DNA of 64,000 nucleotides from B4-G1 sp964393895 (GCA_964393895.1 CAYMWP010000007.1:1-64000); one strand, 5' to 3'; counted from the stretch's first letter, positions 15,897-26,300 are shown. The notes: a model not told the origin generated them from the letters alone. Program-made: numbers and translations.

Positions 15897-18056
15897 ATGA
15901 AAAACCTGGCTGGTGTTTTCGCAATGCTCCTTCTTTTGTCTTTTTTCGCTGATTGTGTAGGCGGCCAGTCACCCGTGGCGTTGGAATCTACGAGGACACA
16001 TCAGTCCCCTGGCACGTCCACCCCTGCTGTGATGCCACAACCAACCGGTCTTTCACCGGCCGGTCAACTTGCTTATGGTAGTGTCGCGCAGGTGTGGGCC
16101 AACGACGGCGGCGACAAGGTAACGCGCGACGAACTGCGTGCTACCAATGATCCGGGTGCAGTGTACAACTCGGTGTGGGACGGCGTCACCATCTCCCTGT
16201 TTGGCGCCCGCAACGAAGTGGTGGCCTTCAACCTGGTGCTCGAAGCTCCCACGACCGACGCCGCAGACGTCAACGTGAGTCTGATGTCACTGACCGGTCC
16301 TGGTGGCGCCAGCATCGCCACCGTCCCGGCGAGCGGCGAGGGCGTGTTCGACTATGTTGGACGCAACATCGAGTTGTTCTACGTGCGTTACCTAGAGATC
16401 AAGGGGCTCAGTACCGATCTGTTCTACGCCGGCTATGATTACGACGAGCGGCACATCCCGGAGCGCTGCCGTCGCCCTTACGATGAAGAAACCGGTGAGG
16501 GCACGGGCACTTGGGAGGATCGGCCTTGCCACGACAAGTTCTATCCCGAAATCGCCGTGCCACTCGAACTCCATTCACCCTTTACCGTTGCGGCCGGCAC
16601 CAACCAGTCTATCTGGGGCGACGTCTACATCCCCAAAACGGTGCCCGCCGGGGTCTACAGCGGCACCATCGCCATCACCGAAGACAGTACGCTCACCTGG
16701 CAGATTCCCGTCAGTCTGCACGTGCGCAATTTCACACTACCCGACCTGCCCAGTGCCAGGACAATGCTTGTCTACAGTTCCGAGAATATCAATGACCGCT
16801 ACCTGGGTGAGTCCAACATATATCTCGAACCGGGAACCGCTGCCTATACCCAATCCCTTGAACTGGTTGACCGCCACTTCCAGCTCGCTCACCGCCACAA
16901 GATCTCGCTCATTGACGGCTTTGACGACACTGAGCAAATGGACGAGGCTTGGATCTCTCGCCTGAGCGGAGAACTCTTCACCCCTGCCAGGGGCTATCAC
17001 GGCGTTGGTGTTGGAGTGGGCGCTAACGTGTATTCGATTGGCACTTATGGGGACTGGTCGTGGCAAGGGGGCACGCAGGCGGATATGTGGGCCAACGCCG
17101 ATGCGTGGGTGAATTGGTTTGATGCTCAGGCATTCAACACCCCCACCGATTATTTCCTCTATCTCATTGATGAATCCGACGACTACCCCCAGATTGAGCA
17201 ATGGGCCGACTGGATCAATGACAATCCAGGGCCTGGTGGGCGCTTGATGTCTATGGCGACGATTGATCTCCCCACGGCAGTGTCGAGCACGCCTGCGCTC
17301 GACGTTCCCACGTCTTGGGCGACGTTCGGCATCACCGATGAATGGCAAAGCGCCGCCGAGAGCTACCAGGCAGACCCCGACAAGCGCTTTTACCTGTACA
17401 ATGGCACCCGGCCCGCCACCGGTTCCTTCGCTATCGAGGACGATGGGGTGGCCTTGCGAGTTCTCGCCTGGGCCCAGTACAAGAAAAAGATTGACCGCTG
17501 GTTCTATTGGGAAGCCACGTACTATGACAACTATCAGGGCAACACCGGCCAGACCAACGTTTTTCAACAGGCGCAGACGTATGGCGACTTTGACCAGGTA
17601 GACAGTGTGTTGGGCGAGACCGGCTGGAACTATCTCAACGGCGACGGAGTGTTGCTTTACCCCGGCAGCGACACGCGCTACCCCGAGGACGACTATGGCG
17701 TGATGGGGCCGTTCGCCTCGCTGCGTCTAAAGCATTGGCGGCGCGGCATCCAGGACGTGGACTATCTCACACTGGCGGCGGTCATCAGCCCGACGCGCAC
17801 CGCCGAAATCGTCAGTGCGATGATCCCTCGAGTGCTGTGGGAGTACGGTGTGAGCGACCCCGAGGACCCGACCTGGTTGCTTACCGACATCAGTTGGTCC
17901 ACTGACCCCGACCAATGGGAGGTAGCGCGTGCAGAGTTGGCCGAAATCATTGAGAGATTTTACGCAAGTCTCTCCCAGCGAGTCTACCGGCCGATGACGA
18001 TCAAGGAGGGGGTTGCGTTGCAAAACGAGTCGCTGGCGGACGCGGCTCCCAGGTAG
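15897..18056 (+). CDS. DUF4091/GH123-like secreted glycosidase-type protein
   Basis: A 719-residue protein with an N-terminal hydrophobic signal ending in ADCVGG, possibly a lipoprotein site, then a Ser/Thr/Pro-rich linker to about residue 60. The central region carries a beta-sandwich (KTVPAGVYSGTIAITED) typical of the domain before the catalytic barrel, and the C-terminal barrel contains YFLYLIDESDDYPQ and the characteristic SLRLKHWRRGIQDVDYL of DUF4091 proteins. Related GH123 enzymes hydrolyse N-acetyl-galactosaminides. It follows the BNR protein by 117 bases; both are exported, and a shared role in polysaccharide use is plausible but inferred. Confidence 0.8.
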   Translation: MKNLAGVFAMLLLLSFFADCVGGQSPVALESTRTHQSPGTSTPAVMPQPTGLSPAGQLAYGSVAQVWANDGGDKVTRDELRATNDPGAVYNSVWDGVTISLFGARNEVVAFNLVLEAPTTDAADVNVSLMSLTGPGGASIATVPASGEGVFDYVGRNIELFYVRYLEIKGLSTDLFYAGYDYDERHIPERCRRPYDEETGEGTGTWEDRPCHDKFYPEIAVPLELHSPFTVAAGTNQSIWGDVYIPKTVPAGVYSGTIAITEDSTLTWQIPVSLHVRNFTLPDLPSARTMLVYSSENINDRYLGESNIYLEPGTAAYTQSLELVDRHFQLAHRHKISLIDGFDDTEQMDEAWISRLSGELFTPARGYHGVGVGVGANVYSIGTYGDWSWQGGTQADMWANADAWVNWFDAQAFNTPTDYFLYLIDESDDYPQIEQWADWINDNPGPGGRLMSMATIDLPTAVSSTPALDVPTSWATFGITDEWQSAAESYQADPDKRFYLYNGTRPATGSFAIEDDGVALRVLAWAQYKKKIDRWFYWEATYYDNYQGNTGQTNVFQQAQTYGDFDQVDSVLGETGWNYLNGDGVLLYPGSDTRYPEDDYGVMGPFASLRLKHWRRGIQDVDYLTLAAVISPTRTAEIVSAMIPRVLWEYGVSDPEDPTWLLTDISWSTDPDQWEVARAELAEIIERFYASLSQRVYRPMTIKEGVALQNESLADAAPR

Positions 18057-18254
18057 TTGGAAAGCGAAGGTGGAGAGTAGGCCCGTGGGTATCATCGAAA
18101 GAAACCGGTTTTCTAATCAGCCCAGACCCGGTTTGTTGTAAAGATACACTTGTGGCTCGTTGGGTATTTGCCTGGGAGGGAAGCGCCGGCGGCGCGGCCC
18201 CGTTGGAATTGATGGTCTCGCCCAGGCGTATAGAGCATCAGGAGTGACACATAT
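18057..18254 (+). other. intergenic region with a short repeat
   Basis: This 198-base stretch has no gene. It holds one AAACCGGTTT-type repeat (18100-18114) of the family found elsewhere in the window. I see no other structure apart from the weak ribosome binding site of the next gene. Confidence 0.6.
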
Positions 18255-19271
18255 ATGAAAGAGCACGTGATCCGTATGGCCCACGGCGCGGGCGGCAAGA
18301 TGATGAACGATCTCATCCGCGACGTCTTTGCTACTCCTTTGGATAACCCCTACCTGCGCCAGATGGCCGACTCGGCCGTTACCCAATATCCAGTCTCTGA
18401 TATCCGGCTGGCGATTTCCACCGATTCCTTCACCGTCCGGCCCCTCTTTTTCCCCGGCGGCGACATCGGCTCGCTGGCCGTCCACGGCACCGTCAACGAC
18501 GTGGCCATGAGTGGCGCGCGCCCGCTCTGGCTCACGGCCGGGTTCATTCTGGAGGAAGGGCTGGAGCTGGATGTGCTGGAGCGCGTGGTGCGCTCGATGG
18601 CGGAAGCGGCCCACGCGGCGGGTGTGCAGGTCGTGGCGGGCGACACCAAGGTGGTCGAACGGGGACACGGGGACGGTGTCTATGTCAACACGGCCGGCGT
18701 CGGTGTGGTGATGGAGGGAGTGGAGATTGGCCCGGACCGGGCGCGCTCTGGCGACGCGGTGCTTCTCAGCGGCGCCCTCGGCGACCACGGCATCGCCGTT
18801 CTGAGCAAGCGGGAGGGGCTCGAGTTCGAGACCGAACTGCTTTCCGATAGCGCCGCGTTGAACGGGCTGGTCGAGGCACTGCTAACGACTGTCCCTCGCA
18901 CCCATTGCCTGCGCGACCCCACCCGGGGCGGGCTGGCGGCGGCGTTGAACGAACTGGCGGGCGCGTCGGGCGTGGGGATCGAGATCGAAGAAACGGCGCT
19001 GCCCGTCCGCCCGGCGGTGGCGGCTGCCTGCGAGATGCTGGGCTTTGACCCGCTGACCGTCGCCAACGAGGGAAAACTGATCGCCTTCGTCCCGCCGGAG
19101 GAGGCGGAGGAGGCGTTGGCCGCGCTACGGGACCATCCCCTGGGGCGGGAGGCGGCCCGCATCGGCGTCGTCACGGAGGAGCACGCGGGGATGGTGCTGG
19201 CCCGCACTCCCATCGGCGGGCGGCGGGTGGTGGATATGCCGCTGGGCGAGTTGCTGCCGCGCATTTGTTGA
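18255..19271 (+). CDS. hypE: hydrogenase maturation protein HypE
   Basis: A 338-residue PurM-like ATPase that dehydrates the carbamoyl group on its own C-terminal cysteine to the cyanide ligand of [NiFe] hydrogenase. It has the N-terminal HGAGGKMMNDLI motif, STDSFTVRPLFFPGGDIG near residues 55-72, the GDTKVVERG segment, and the invariant C-terminus PRIC with the thiocyanate-carrying Cys last. All features of a functional protein are present. HypE usually ends a hypABFCD operon, but none of those genes, nor a hydrogenase, is in this window; it stands between a glycosidase-like gene and a convergent dehydrogenase five bases away. Confidence 0.95.
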   Translation: MKEHVIRMAHGAGGKMMNDLIRDVFATPLDNPYLRQMADSAVTQYPVSDIRLAISTDSFTVRPLFFPGGDIGSLAVHGTVNDVAMSGARPLWLTAGFILEEGLELDVLERVVRSMAEAAHAAGVQVVAGDTKVVERGHGDGVYVNTAGVGVVMEGVEIGPDRARSGDAVLLSGALGDHGIAVLSKREGLEFETELLSDSAALNGLVEALLTTVPRTHCLRDPTRGGLAAALNELAGASGVGIEIEETALPVRPAVAAACEMLGFDPLTVANEGKLIAFVPPEEAEEALAALRDHPLGREAARIGVVTEEHAGMVLARTPIGGRRVVDMPLGELLPRIC

Positions 19272-19276
19272 ACCTG

Positions 19277-20278
19277 CTATTCCACCACCAGCACCCCCGT
19301 CCCATCAATCTCGCTCCGCTTGAGTGCCAGCAGCGCCTCGTTGGCCGCCTCCAGCGCAAAGGTCTGCACCGTGCTGTGAATGGGGATCTCGGCCGCCACT
19401 TGCAGCAACTCTTCCGCGTCCTGCCGCGTAAAGTTGGCCACGCTGCGCACCGTCCGCTCCCAGTAGAGCAGGTTGTCATAGTCCAGTTCGGGGATGGGCG
19501 TCATCGTTACCCCCGCCAGCGATAGCGTGCCGCCTCGCTCCAGCACCCGCAACGCCTCCGGCACCAATCCGCCCGCCGGGGCAAAGATGATGCTAGAGTG
19601 CATCTTGGCCGGGGGAGTATCCTCCGCGCCGCCGACCCACACCGCCCCCAATTCCCGCGCCAGCCGGCGGTGTCCCTCGCTGCGGGTAAAGACATAGACC
19701 TGGCAGCCCCAGTGGCGGGCCACCTGGATGGTGACGTGGGCCGAGCCGCCAAAACCATAGAGCCCCAGCCGCTGACCGGGCTGCACCTCGCTCAGCCGCA
19801 GCGCCCGGTAGCCGATGATGCCGGCGCAGAGGAGCGGGGCCGCCTCCACGTCGGAAAAGCCCTCCGGGATGGGGTAGGCAAAATCCTGGGGGACCACCAT
19901 GCCTCGAGCGTATCCGCCGTCGGCGTGGAGACCGGTGAACTGGGCGTCCGCGCACAGATTCTCCAGCCCCCGTCGGCAGAACTCGCACGCGCCGCAGGTG
20001 TGGTAGAGCCAGGGCACTCCCACCCGCTGGCCTATCTCGAAGCGAGTCGCTCCCTCGCCACGCGCTTCTACCACTCCCACGATCTGGTGGCCGGGAACCA
20101 ACGGCAGTCTGGGCAGTTTCAAGTCCCCCTCTACTGTGTGCAGGTCGGTGCGGCAGACTCCACAGACCCGCACGGTCAGGCGAATCTCGCCGGGGCCGGG
20201 TTCAGGCAGAGGGATGTCGGCTAACTTTAGGGGCCGCTCTTCGATTGATTTGATTTCACGCAATAACATTGCCTTCAT
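19277..20278 (-). CDS. zinc-dependent alcohol dehydrogenase family protein
   Basis: A 333-residue medium-chain dehydrogenase/reductase. The catalytic zinc site is visible in CGVCRTDLH near residues 38-46 and PGHQIVG near 62-68; four structural-zinc cysteines occur in CGACEFCRRGLENLC near 95-109; the nucleotide-binding turn is GLYGFGGSAHV near 165-175. The family oxidises alcohols or reduces aldehydes with NAD(P). Start ATG at 20278 (minus strand) has a GGAGG site; the frame stays open further upstream without a ribosome binding site. It converges on hypE with a five-base gap. Confidence 0.88.
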   Translation of the reverse strand: MKAMLLREIKSIEERPLKLADIPLPEPGPGEIRLTVRVCGVCRTDLHTVEGDLKLPRLPLVPGHQIVGVVEARGEGATRFEIGQRVGVPWLYHTCGACEFCRRGLENLCADAQFTGLHADGGYARGMVVPQDFAYPIPEGFSDVEAAPLLCAGIIGYRALRLSEVQPGQRLGLYGFGGSAHVTIQVARHWGCQVYVFTRSEGHRRLARELGAVWVGGAEDTPPAKMHSSIIFAPAGGLVPEALRVLERGGTLSLAGVTMTPIPELDYDNLLYWERTVRSVANFTRQDAEELLQVAAEIPIHSTVQTFALEAANEALLALKRSEIDGTGVLVVE

Positions 20279-20456
20279 AACGCCCTCCATCGAAGGAAGC
20301 GGTTTTTCCGAGGCGCCTGCCCCGGTCGGTGGTTTGGCCAGCAAGGCCATGGTTTCCGGCGACGCGCCATACAAACGCCAGTTGAGTATATCAGCGATGG
20401 GGTGGGAGGGCAAGTTTGCCATTTTTCTGGAATCGCCATAAAATATGGCCGTTCGC

Positions 20457-20485
20457 TTGACAATCTGTGTTATGTGTGGTACTCT
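20457..20485 (+). promoter_or_regulatory. sigma70-type promoter of the Roadblock/V4R signalling operon
   Basis: A consensus TTGACA (20457-20462), 17-base spacer and TACTCT (20480-20485) lie 56 bases before the Roadblock gene. Confidence 0.6.
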
Positions 20486-20541
20486 CCAAATCGTACGGAA
20501 CCAAGGATATTGACATCGAGAGTAAATGGTAAGGAGGCATA

Positions 20542-20922
20542 ATGGCAGAGGGATCCCGTACTGAACGTCTAGTGAAGCGGTTGCAGGAATTGCAGATGAA
20601 CACGCCAGACGTCGAGGCTACCTCCGTTGTGAGTGTGGATGGGCTTACAATGGCATCCTCTCTACCGGCGGGCATCGAAGAGGACCGGGTTGCCGCAATG
20701 TCCGCCGCGATGCTTTCTCTGGGCGAGCGCATAGCCAGCGAGCTGGGTCGCGGTATGTTGGACGAGGTGTACGTGAAGGGAGAAAATGGATACGTCGTCC
20801 TGCGTGCTGTTGGTGAGGAGGCAGTTCTGACTGTATTGGCCCGCCAGCAGACCAAGCTGGGCTTGCTTTTTCTGGATATGCGCCGCGCATCCGAAGACCT
20901 GACCGATGTTCTGGAAGCCTAG
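20542..20922 (+). CDS. Roadblock/LC7-domain protein
   Basis: A 126-residue protein made of a single Roadblock/LC7 domain (EATSVVSVDGLTMASSLP near 25-42, then DRVAAMSAAMLSLGERIA and EVYVKGENGYVVLRAVG). Bacterial members often act as GTPase-activating partners of MglA-type small GTPases or as scaffolds in signalling. AAGGAGG precedes the start. It heads a tight operon with a V4R protein (29-base gap) and a response regulator (42-base gap). No MglA-like GTPase is present within the window. Confidence 0.88.
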   Translation: MAEGSRTERLVKRLQELQMNTPDVEATSVVSVDGLTMASSLPAGIEEDRVAAMSAAMLSLGERIASELGRGMLDEVYVKGENGYVVLRAVGEEAVLTVLARQQTKLGLLFLDMRRASEDLTDVLEA

Positions 20923-20951
20923 TAGACGAGATACCAGAAGGAGGCCATAAA

Positions 20952-21584
20952 GTGTCGCGGATCGAAGTAAGTGGTTATTATTATCCCAATCTAATGGGTC
21001 GTATTTACCTCCAGGCGATGGAAGAGGTCATGGGGAGAAATGGCTTGAACGCCATTCTGAACCTGGCCGGTCTTTCACACTTGATTGACAATTACCCGCC
21101 TGCCGACTTGAAGAAAGAGTTCGAGTTTGCAGATTTTTCCTCTTTGAATTGGGCTTTGGAGGAAATGTACGGGCCGCGTGGAGGACGTGGGCTGGAACTG
21201 CGGGCAGGTCGGGCCGTCTTCACGTTGGGCCTCCAGGGGCTGGGCGCTCTTTCTGGCGCCAGCGATCTGGCCTTCAAAGTGCTCCCGCTCCCCGCCAAGT
21301 TAAAGGTCGGTCTTCCGGCCCTGGCAAAAGTATTCTCCCAGGTCAGCGATCAGAAGAGCACGGTCAAAGACCAGGGTGAATATTACACTTATACCATGTC
21401 CCCGTGTCCAAATTGCTGGGGACGCACCGCTGACCGCCCGATTTGCTTTGCCGGCAAGGGTGTGATAGAAGAGGGGCTGCACTGGCTCAGCGGTGGATCA
21501 AAGTTCCGTGTAGAAGAGATAGAATGTGTAGCCATGGGCGGAGAGATGTGCACGTATGCCATCTACAAAGAACCGATAGGGTAG
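20952..21584 (+). CDS. V4R-domain sensor protein
   Basis: A 210-residue protein. An N-terminal alpha-helical segment with a Gly/Ala-rich stretch is followed by a V4R (4-vinyl reductase) domain that contains the conserved cysteines of the family: CPNCWGR near 151-157, ICFAGKGVIEEGL near 162-174 and IECVAMGGEMCTYAI at the end. V4R domains bind small hydrophobic ligands or metals and are often fused to regulators. The GTG start at 20952 is supported by AAGGAGG. Its place between Roadblock and response-regulator genes suggests it is the input module of a cytoplasmic signalling complex. Confidence 0.85.
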   Translation: MSRIEVSGYYYPNLMGRIYLQAMEEVMGRNGLNAILNLAGLSHLIDNYPPADLKKEFEFADFSSLNWALEEMYGPRGGRGLELRAGRAVFTLGLQGLGALSGASDLAFKVLPLPAKLKVGLPALAKVFSQVSDQKSTVKDQGEYYTYTMSPCPNCWGRTADRPICFAGKGVIEEGLHWLSGGSKFRVEEIECVAMGGEMCTYAIYKEPIG

Positions 21585-21626
21585 ACGTGACAGTCTCTTT
21601 CTAGGCAGGACAGGGGAGGGTGTGGT

Positions 21627-22496
21627 GTGGTCAAAGTTCCTCGTATTCTCGTCGTAGAAGACCAGGTGGACACTGCCGAAATGTTGACGTCGTACTTTGA
21701 GGCCCAGGGCTACGAAGTCACTGCGGTGGGATGGGGAAAGGACGCATTGAACTTTACCGAAAAGGTCGCTCCTGATCTCGTCATGTTGGACATTCACCTG
21801 CCGGACATTGACGGCTATGAAGTGTATCGCCATCTGCGAGACCACAGGAGCACCGAGCACGTTCCCGTCATCTTTCTGACAGAGAGGCGCAAGCGTGGGG
21901 ACAAGTTGATGGGGTTGGGCCTGGGTGCTGCGGATTACATCACCAAGCCATTCGATGTCCAGGAGCTTCGCTTGAGGGTACGTAACGTGTTGCGCCGCTC
22001 CAAACTTGGACGACTTTCTCACCCTATCACCGGCCTGCCGTCTGTGTTACTGGTAGACGAGCGGTTGCGAGAACTGTTAGGCTGCTCCGACTGGGGAGTG
22101 CTCTCCATAGGCTTGTGTGGGTTGGACGAGTTTGCCGAAGCTTATGGCTTTGTGGCGCGAGACGACGTGGTGCGTGCTGTGGCCCTCATGCTTGGTCACG
22201 TCGTAGGGGAGAGCCACGACCCCGATGCCTTTGTGGGGCACCTGGACGACACCGACTTTTGCATTGTAATGAAGCCGGGCGACTTGGGAAGCGTTCAACG
22301 CGCCCTCGAAGCGCGGCTGGATGAGGCTATATCCTTCTTTTATCCCCGCGCAGATTGGGACGCCAAGCGAGCAGGTGGTGCATCCCAAGTGCCGAATTTA
22401 GACTTTGCCATAGGGATACTCGAGCCGTCGGCGCGCTCGTTTGACCATTTGACTGATTTGAAGCAAGCTCTCGTCGAGGTCAAGAGCGTGAAATAG
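21627..22496 (+). CDS. response regulator with a degenerate GGDEF domain
   Basis: A 289-residue protein. The receiver domain covers about residues 1-125: acidic pocket VVEDQ, phosphoacceptor Asp in DLVMLDIHLPD near 55 and conserved Lys in TKPFD near 108. The C-terminal part resembles a GGDEF domain (HPITGLPS, WGVLSIGLCGLDEFAEAYG), but the catalytic signature is replaced by GHLDDTDF, so diguanylate cyclase activity is unlikely. It may bind nucleotide or serve as a protein-interaction output. It closes the Roadblock-V4R operon. The GTG start at 21627 follows GGGAGG. Confidence 0.85.
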   Translation: MVKVPRILVVEDQVDTAEMLTSYFEAQGYEVTAVGWGKDALNFTEKVAPDLVMLDIHLPDIDGYEVYRHLRDHRSTEHVPVIFLTERRKRGDKLMGLGLGAADYITKPFDVQELRLRVRNVLRRSKLGRLSHPITGLPSVLLVDERLRELLGCSDWGVLSIGLCGLDEFAEAYGFVARDDVVRAVALMLGHVVGESHDPDAFVGHLDDTDFCIVMKPGDLGSVQRALEARLDEAISFFYPRADWDAKRAGGASQVPNLDFAIGILEPSARSFDHLTDLKQALVEVKSVK

Positions 22497-22516
22497 CTGG
22501 ACTTGTACGAGCATAA

Positions 22517-22564
22517 CCCCGGCTGGCAGAGCTGTGACCCGCACTCTCTGGCCGGGGATTTTGA
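22517..22564 (+). terminator. possible rho-independent terminator after the signalling operon
   Basis: The arms CCCCGGC (22517-22523) and GCCGGGG (about 22551-22557) form a strong GC stem, with additional partial pairing inside, and are followed by ATTTT. The loop is long, so confidence is moderate. Confidence 0.4.
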
Positions 22565-22582
22565 TGCAGGTGAGGTGTTGCG

Positions 22583-23326
22583 GTGAAACTAACGGTCGTC
22601 ATCCCCACTTATAACGAGGCCGAAAACGTCGCGCCTATGACCGAAGCGTTGTTAGCTCTGGGCATTCCCGGCCTGGATATATTGATCGTGGACGACGAGT
22701 CACCGGACGGTACCGGCCGCCTCGCCGACGATCTGGCGGCTCGCCGCCAAGACCGGCTACACGTGTTGCACCGTACAGGCCCGCGCGGCCTGGGCCTGGC
22801 CTACGTAGATGGATTCCGCTGGGCCCTGGAGCGCGGCGCCGATTTTATCGTCCAGATGGACTGTGACTTTTCCCACTCCCCCAAGTACATCCCTCAATTC
22901 CTGGAACATGTCTCAGACTATGACTTGGTCGTAGGCTCCCGCTACGTCCAGGGAGGAAAGACGGACGAGGAGTGGGAGTTTGGACGCTGGCTGCTTTCCT
23001 GGTGGGCCAACAGTATCTATACCCGTCTGATCTTGGGCTGCCAGGTCAGGGACGCCACCGCCGGTTTCAAGTGCTGGCGCCGTGAGACGCTTTTGGGTAT
23101 AGACCTCGATTCCATTCACTCGCAGGGCTATGTCTTCCAGGTCGAGATGGCCTACGTGGCCGAGCGGCTGGGCTACCGCGCGCTGGAAATTCCCATCTAT
23201 TTTGAGGATCGCCGCATCGGTCAGTCCAAGATGACGATCCCGGTCAAGATCGAAGCGGCGCTGCGGGTGTGGGAGGTGCGATGGCGCCATCGCCGCCTGC
23301 GGCCGAGCGACCGGTTGGCCGTATGA
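22583..23326 (+). CDS. polyprenol-phosphate mannosyltransferase-like GT2 glycosyltransferase (DPM1-type)
   Basis: A 247-residue family-2 glycosyltransferase that would load a sugar from a nucleotide donor onto polyprenyl phosphate at the inner membrane face. Visible are VVIPTYNEAENV at the N-terminus, the nucleotide-binding IVDDESPDGTG near 33-43, the metal-binding MDCDFSHSP near 92-100, and the late GQSKM (QxxRW-like region) near 219-223. There are no membrane helices, as in the short DPM1 class. The GTG start is 22583. The stop overlaps the start of the giant membrane protein that follows, so lipid-linked sugar probably feeds that protein or its pathway. Confidence 0.88.
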   Translation: MKLTVVIPTYNEAENVAPMTEALLALGIPGLDILIVDDESPDGTGRLADDLAARRQDRLHVLHRTGPRGLGLAYVDGFRWALERGADFIVQMDCDFSHSPKYIPQFLEHVSDYDLVVGSRYVQGGKTDEEWEFGRWLLSWWANSIYTRLILGCQVRDATAGFKCWRRETLLGIDLDSIHSQGYVFQVEMAYVAERLGYRALEIPIYFEDRRIGQSKMTIPVKIEAALRVWEVRWRHRRLRPSDRLAV

Positions 23327-26300
23327 TCCGCCGCAAACTGGATGGCTTGCTGCCTGAACTGGGCATCATCGTTATTCTGTTCCTGCTGCCCCTGCTGCTG
23401 TTTGCGCCAGTGGCGCTGGGTTCCCGGACGCTCCTGCCGGCCGACGGATTTTTCTCGTTCGAGCCGTACCGGGCGGCAGCCGCCGATCTGGGAGTGGCTT
23501 TTCCCCACAATCACCTGGTCGCCGACCTCATCCTGGAGAACTATGCCTGGAAAAACTTTATCGTGGAGGCGGCCCGCGATGGGGAACTGCCGCTTTGGGA
23601 CCCCTACATCTTTGCCGGTCATCCCTTCCTGGCCAACGGCCAACACTCGGCGCTCTATCCCCTGAGCGTCGTATTTTACGTCCTTTCCCTGTGGCGGGCC
23701 TATGGCGTCTTTGCCTGGCTGCAATTGGGCCTGGCGGGGATGTTTGCGTACCTGTTCGCCCGCGTGTTGGGCGTCCGCCGGCTGGCGGGACTGATCGCCG
23801 GCATCACCTTTCAGTTCAGCGGCTTTATGCTCGTGTCGTCGGTTCCTCATCCGATGATAGTCGCCGGGGCCTCGTGGCTGCCCTTTATCCTGGCCATGGT
23901 CGAGTTGGTTCTGCAGCAGCGGCCCATTTTGGGCCAAGGGCCGGCGACGTTGCCCTGGGTGTTGCTGGGATCGTTGGGCCTGGGCTGCCAGGTGTTGGCC
24001 GGGCACGTCGAGAACACCTATTTCACGCTGCTGGTGATGGGAGCCTATGCGTTGTGGCGGCTGATCGGCAAATTTGCGAATCAGCGAGTCAGTGAATCGG
24101 CCCATTGGCGCACCAGTGAACGGGTTGCTGCTTCCAGCCGGGCGGTGATGTGGCTGGCCTTGATGCTCGCGCTGGGCCTGGCGCTGGGAGCGGTCCAGTT
24201 CGCGCCGCTCTACGAAGTGGTCAGCGGCAGCTTTCGCAGCGGGGAGGCGGCGGCGAGTCTCGAGCAGGTGCGGGGCTGGGCCTATCCTCCCCGGCGGCTG
24301 ATCGCCTTTGGTATCCCCAATTTCTTTGGCAATCCGGCCCATCACGGCTACTTTGACCTTTTCTCCGGGCACTGGACGGGGGCGCAGGCGTTCCCCGATG
24401 GACAGTATATTGACTGGGGGATGAAGAACTATGTCGAAGGCGCGGCTTACCTGGGCTTGCTGCCGCTATTCCTGGCGCTCATCGCAATCCTCCACTGGCT
24501 CGCCCCTCGTGTCTCGCGCCTCACGTCTCACCTTTCACGTTTCACGTTTCACGCCACCCCATTCTTTACCCTCCTCTCCATCTTTTCACTCGGTTGCATT
24601 TTCGGCACGCCGCTCTATGCCCTCGTCTACGTGCTGCCGGGGATCGAGCAATCTCACTCCCCTTTCCGCTGGGTCTTTCCGCTCTCGCTCTCGGTCGCAG
24701 TTCTGGCGGGCTTTGGCGTTGAGGCCGTGCAGAGGAGCAGGACGCAACACGCGACACGCGACGCGCGACACGCTGACCCCAATCCCCGATCTCCAATCTC
24801 CAACCTTCTTTTGCTCGCTACTTCTCCCTCGCCGGTGGCCTGGAGCGCCGCGCTTGCCTTTTGGGGTGGAGCGGTGACGCTGGTTGGATTGCTCCTCAGC
24901 CGTATCTTTTTCGCCCGAATCGAGCCGTTGGTGGAACGGGTTTTCCTTTCGCTGGCCAAGGCTCCCGCCGCTTTTCCCGACCATCGCGCTTTCTATTCCT
25001 ACGAGTTCAAGTGGGTGGCGCTCTTTGGGCTGCTGCTGGCGGGAAGCGGCATCGTCCTGCGCGTGAGCCGCTGCCCCATCTACCTGCGCCGCCGCCCCTT
25101 CGACCACACTCAGGGCAGGCCCGTGTGGGAGCTCCTGGCGGTGGGACTGCTGGTGCTGGATTTCGTTGCCTTCGGCGCGGGCTTTGCCCCGGCCGTAGAC
25201 CCGGCGTTGCTGGACTATGTCCCGCCGGTGGTCGAGTTCCTGCGGCGGGATGCCTCGCTCTGGCGTTACGCCACTTTTACCCCGCCCGGTACCACCAAGA
25301 CGATGAACGCCAACGTAGGCATGTTCTATGGCCTACAGGCAGTGGACGGCTACGACTCGCTCTTTACCGGCCAATATCGCGACTATATGGCCCTCATCGA
25401 GCCGCAGGAGGAGACCCAGTACAACCGCATCGCCTCTTTCCACCACTGGTCGAGCCTCGATAGCCCCCTCACCGACCTACTCAACGTCAAGTACGTCGTC
25501 ACCGAGGTCGAGATCCCCAACCCCAAGTACCGCCTGGTCTACCAGGACGACGCGGTGCGGGTGTACGAGAATCTGGCCGTGATGCCTCGGGCCTACACGA
25601 TGCCGCTTCTGGCGGCGCTGGAGACTGACGACCTGGCGGGCCTGGTGCAGGACCACGACCCGCGCAACTATGTCATTCTCGACTCTGGCGCGTACCCGCT
25701 CGATTCCTACATCACGCAGCCGGCGACCGCCGCAGCACAGAATGTGGTGCGCTACGCCATCAACGAGGTCCAAGTTGACGTCCAGATTGACGAGCCCGGT
25801 TGGCTGGTGCTGGCCGACTCTTATTTCCCCGGTTGGAAGGCGTTCGTGCGCCCACGGGGAACGGGCGAGGATGCCGAGGAGGAAACGCGCATTTACCGGG
25901 CGAACGGCGCTTTTCGAACCGTTCTATTGGAAGAGCCGGGCGCGTGGACAGTGCGCTTCAAGTATACCCCCGATAGCGTCAAGATCGGCGCCTTTGTCAG
26001 CTTTATCGCCGCGATGGTGCTGCTCTTCCTGACCGGACTGTACCTGTGGCGCTTTTTCTACCGCGAGGAGGACGACGCCAGCGCCGTCCGGCGCGTGGCC
26101 AAGAACTCTATCGCCCCCATCGTGCTCAATCTCTTCAATCGGGTGCTCGACATGTCCTTCGCCGCGCTGATGGCCCGCATCCTGGGCCCGGTCGGCACTG
26201 GGCGCTATTTCACCGCCGCCATCGTCTACGGCTGGTTCGACATCGTCGCCAACTTTGGGCTAGAAATGTACCTGATGCGCGAGGTGGCCCGCGACCAGGT

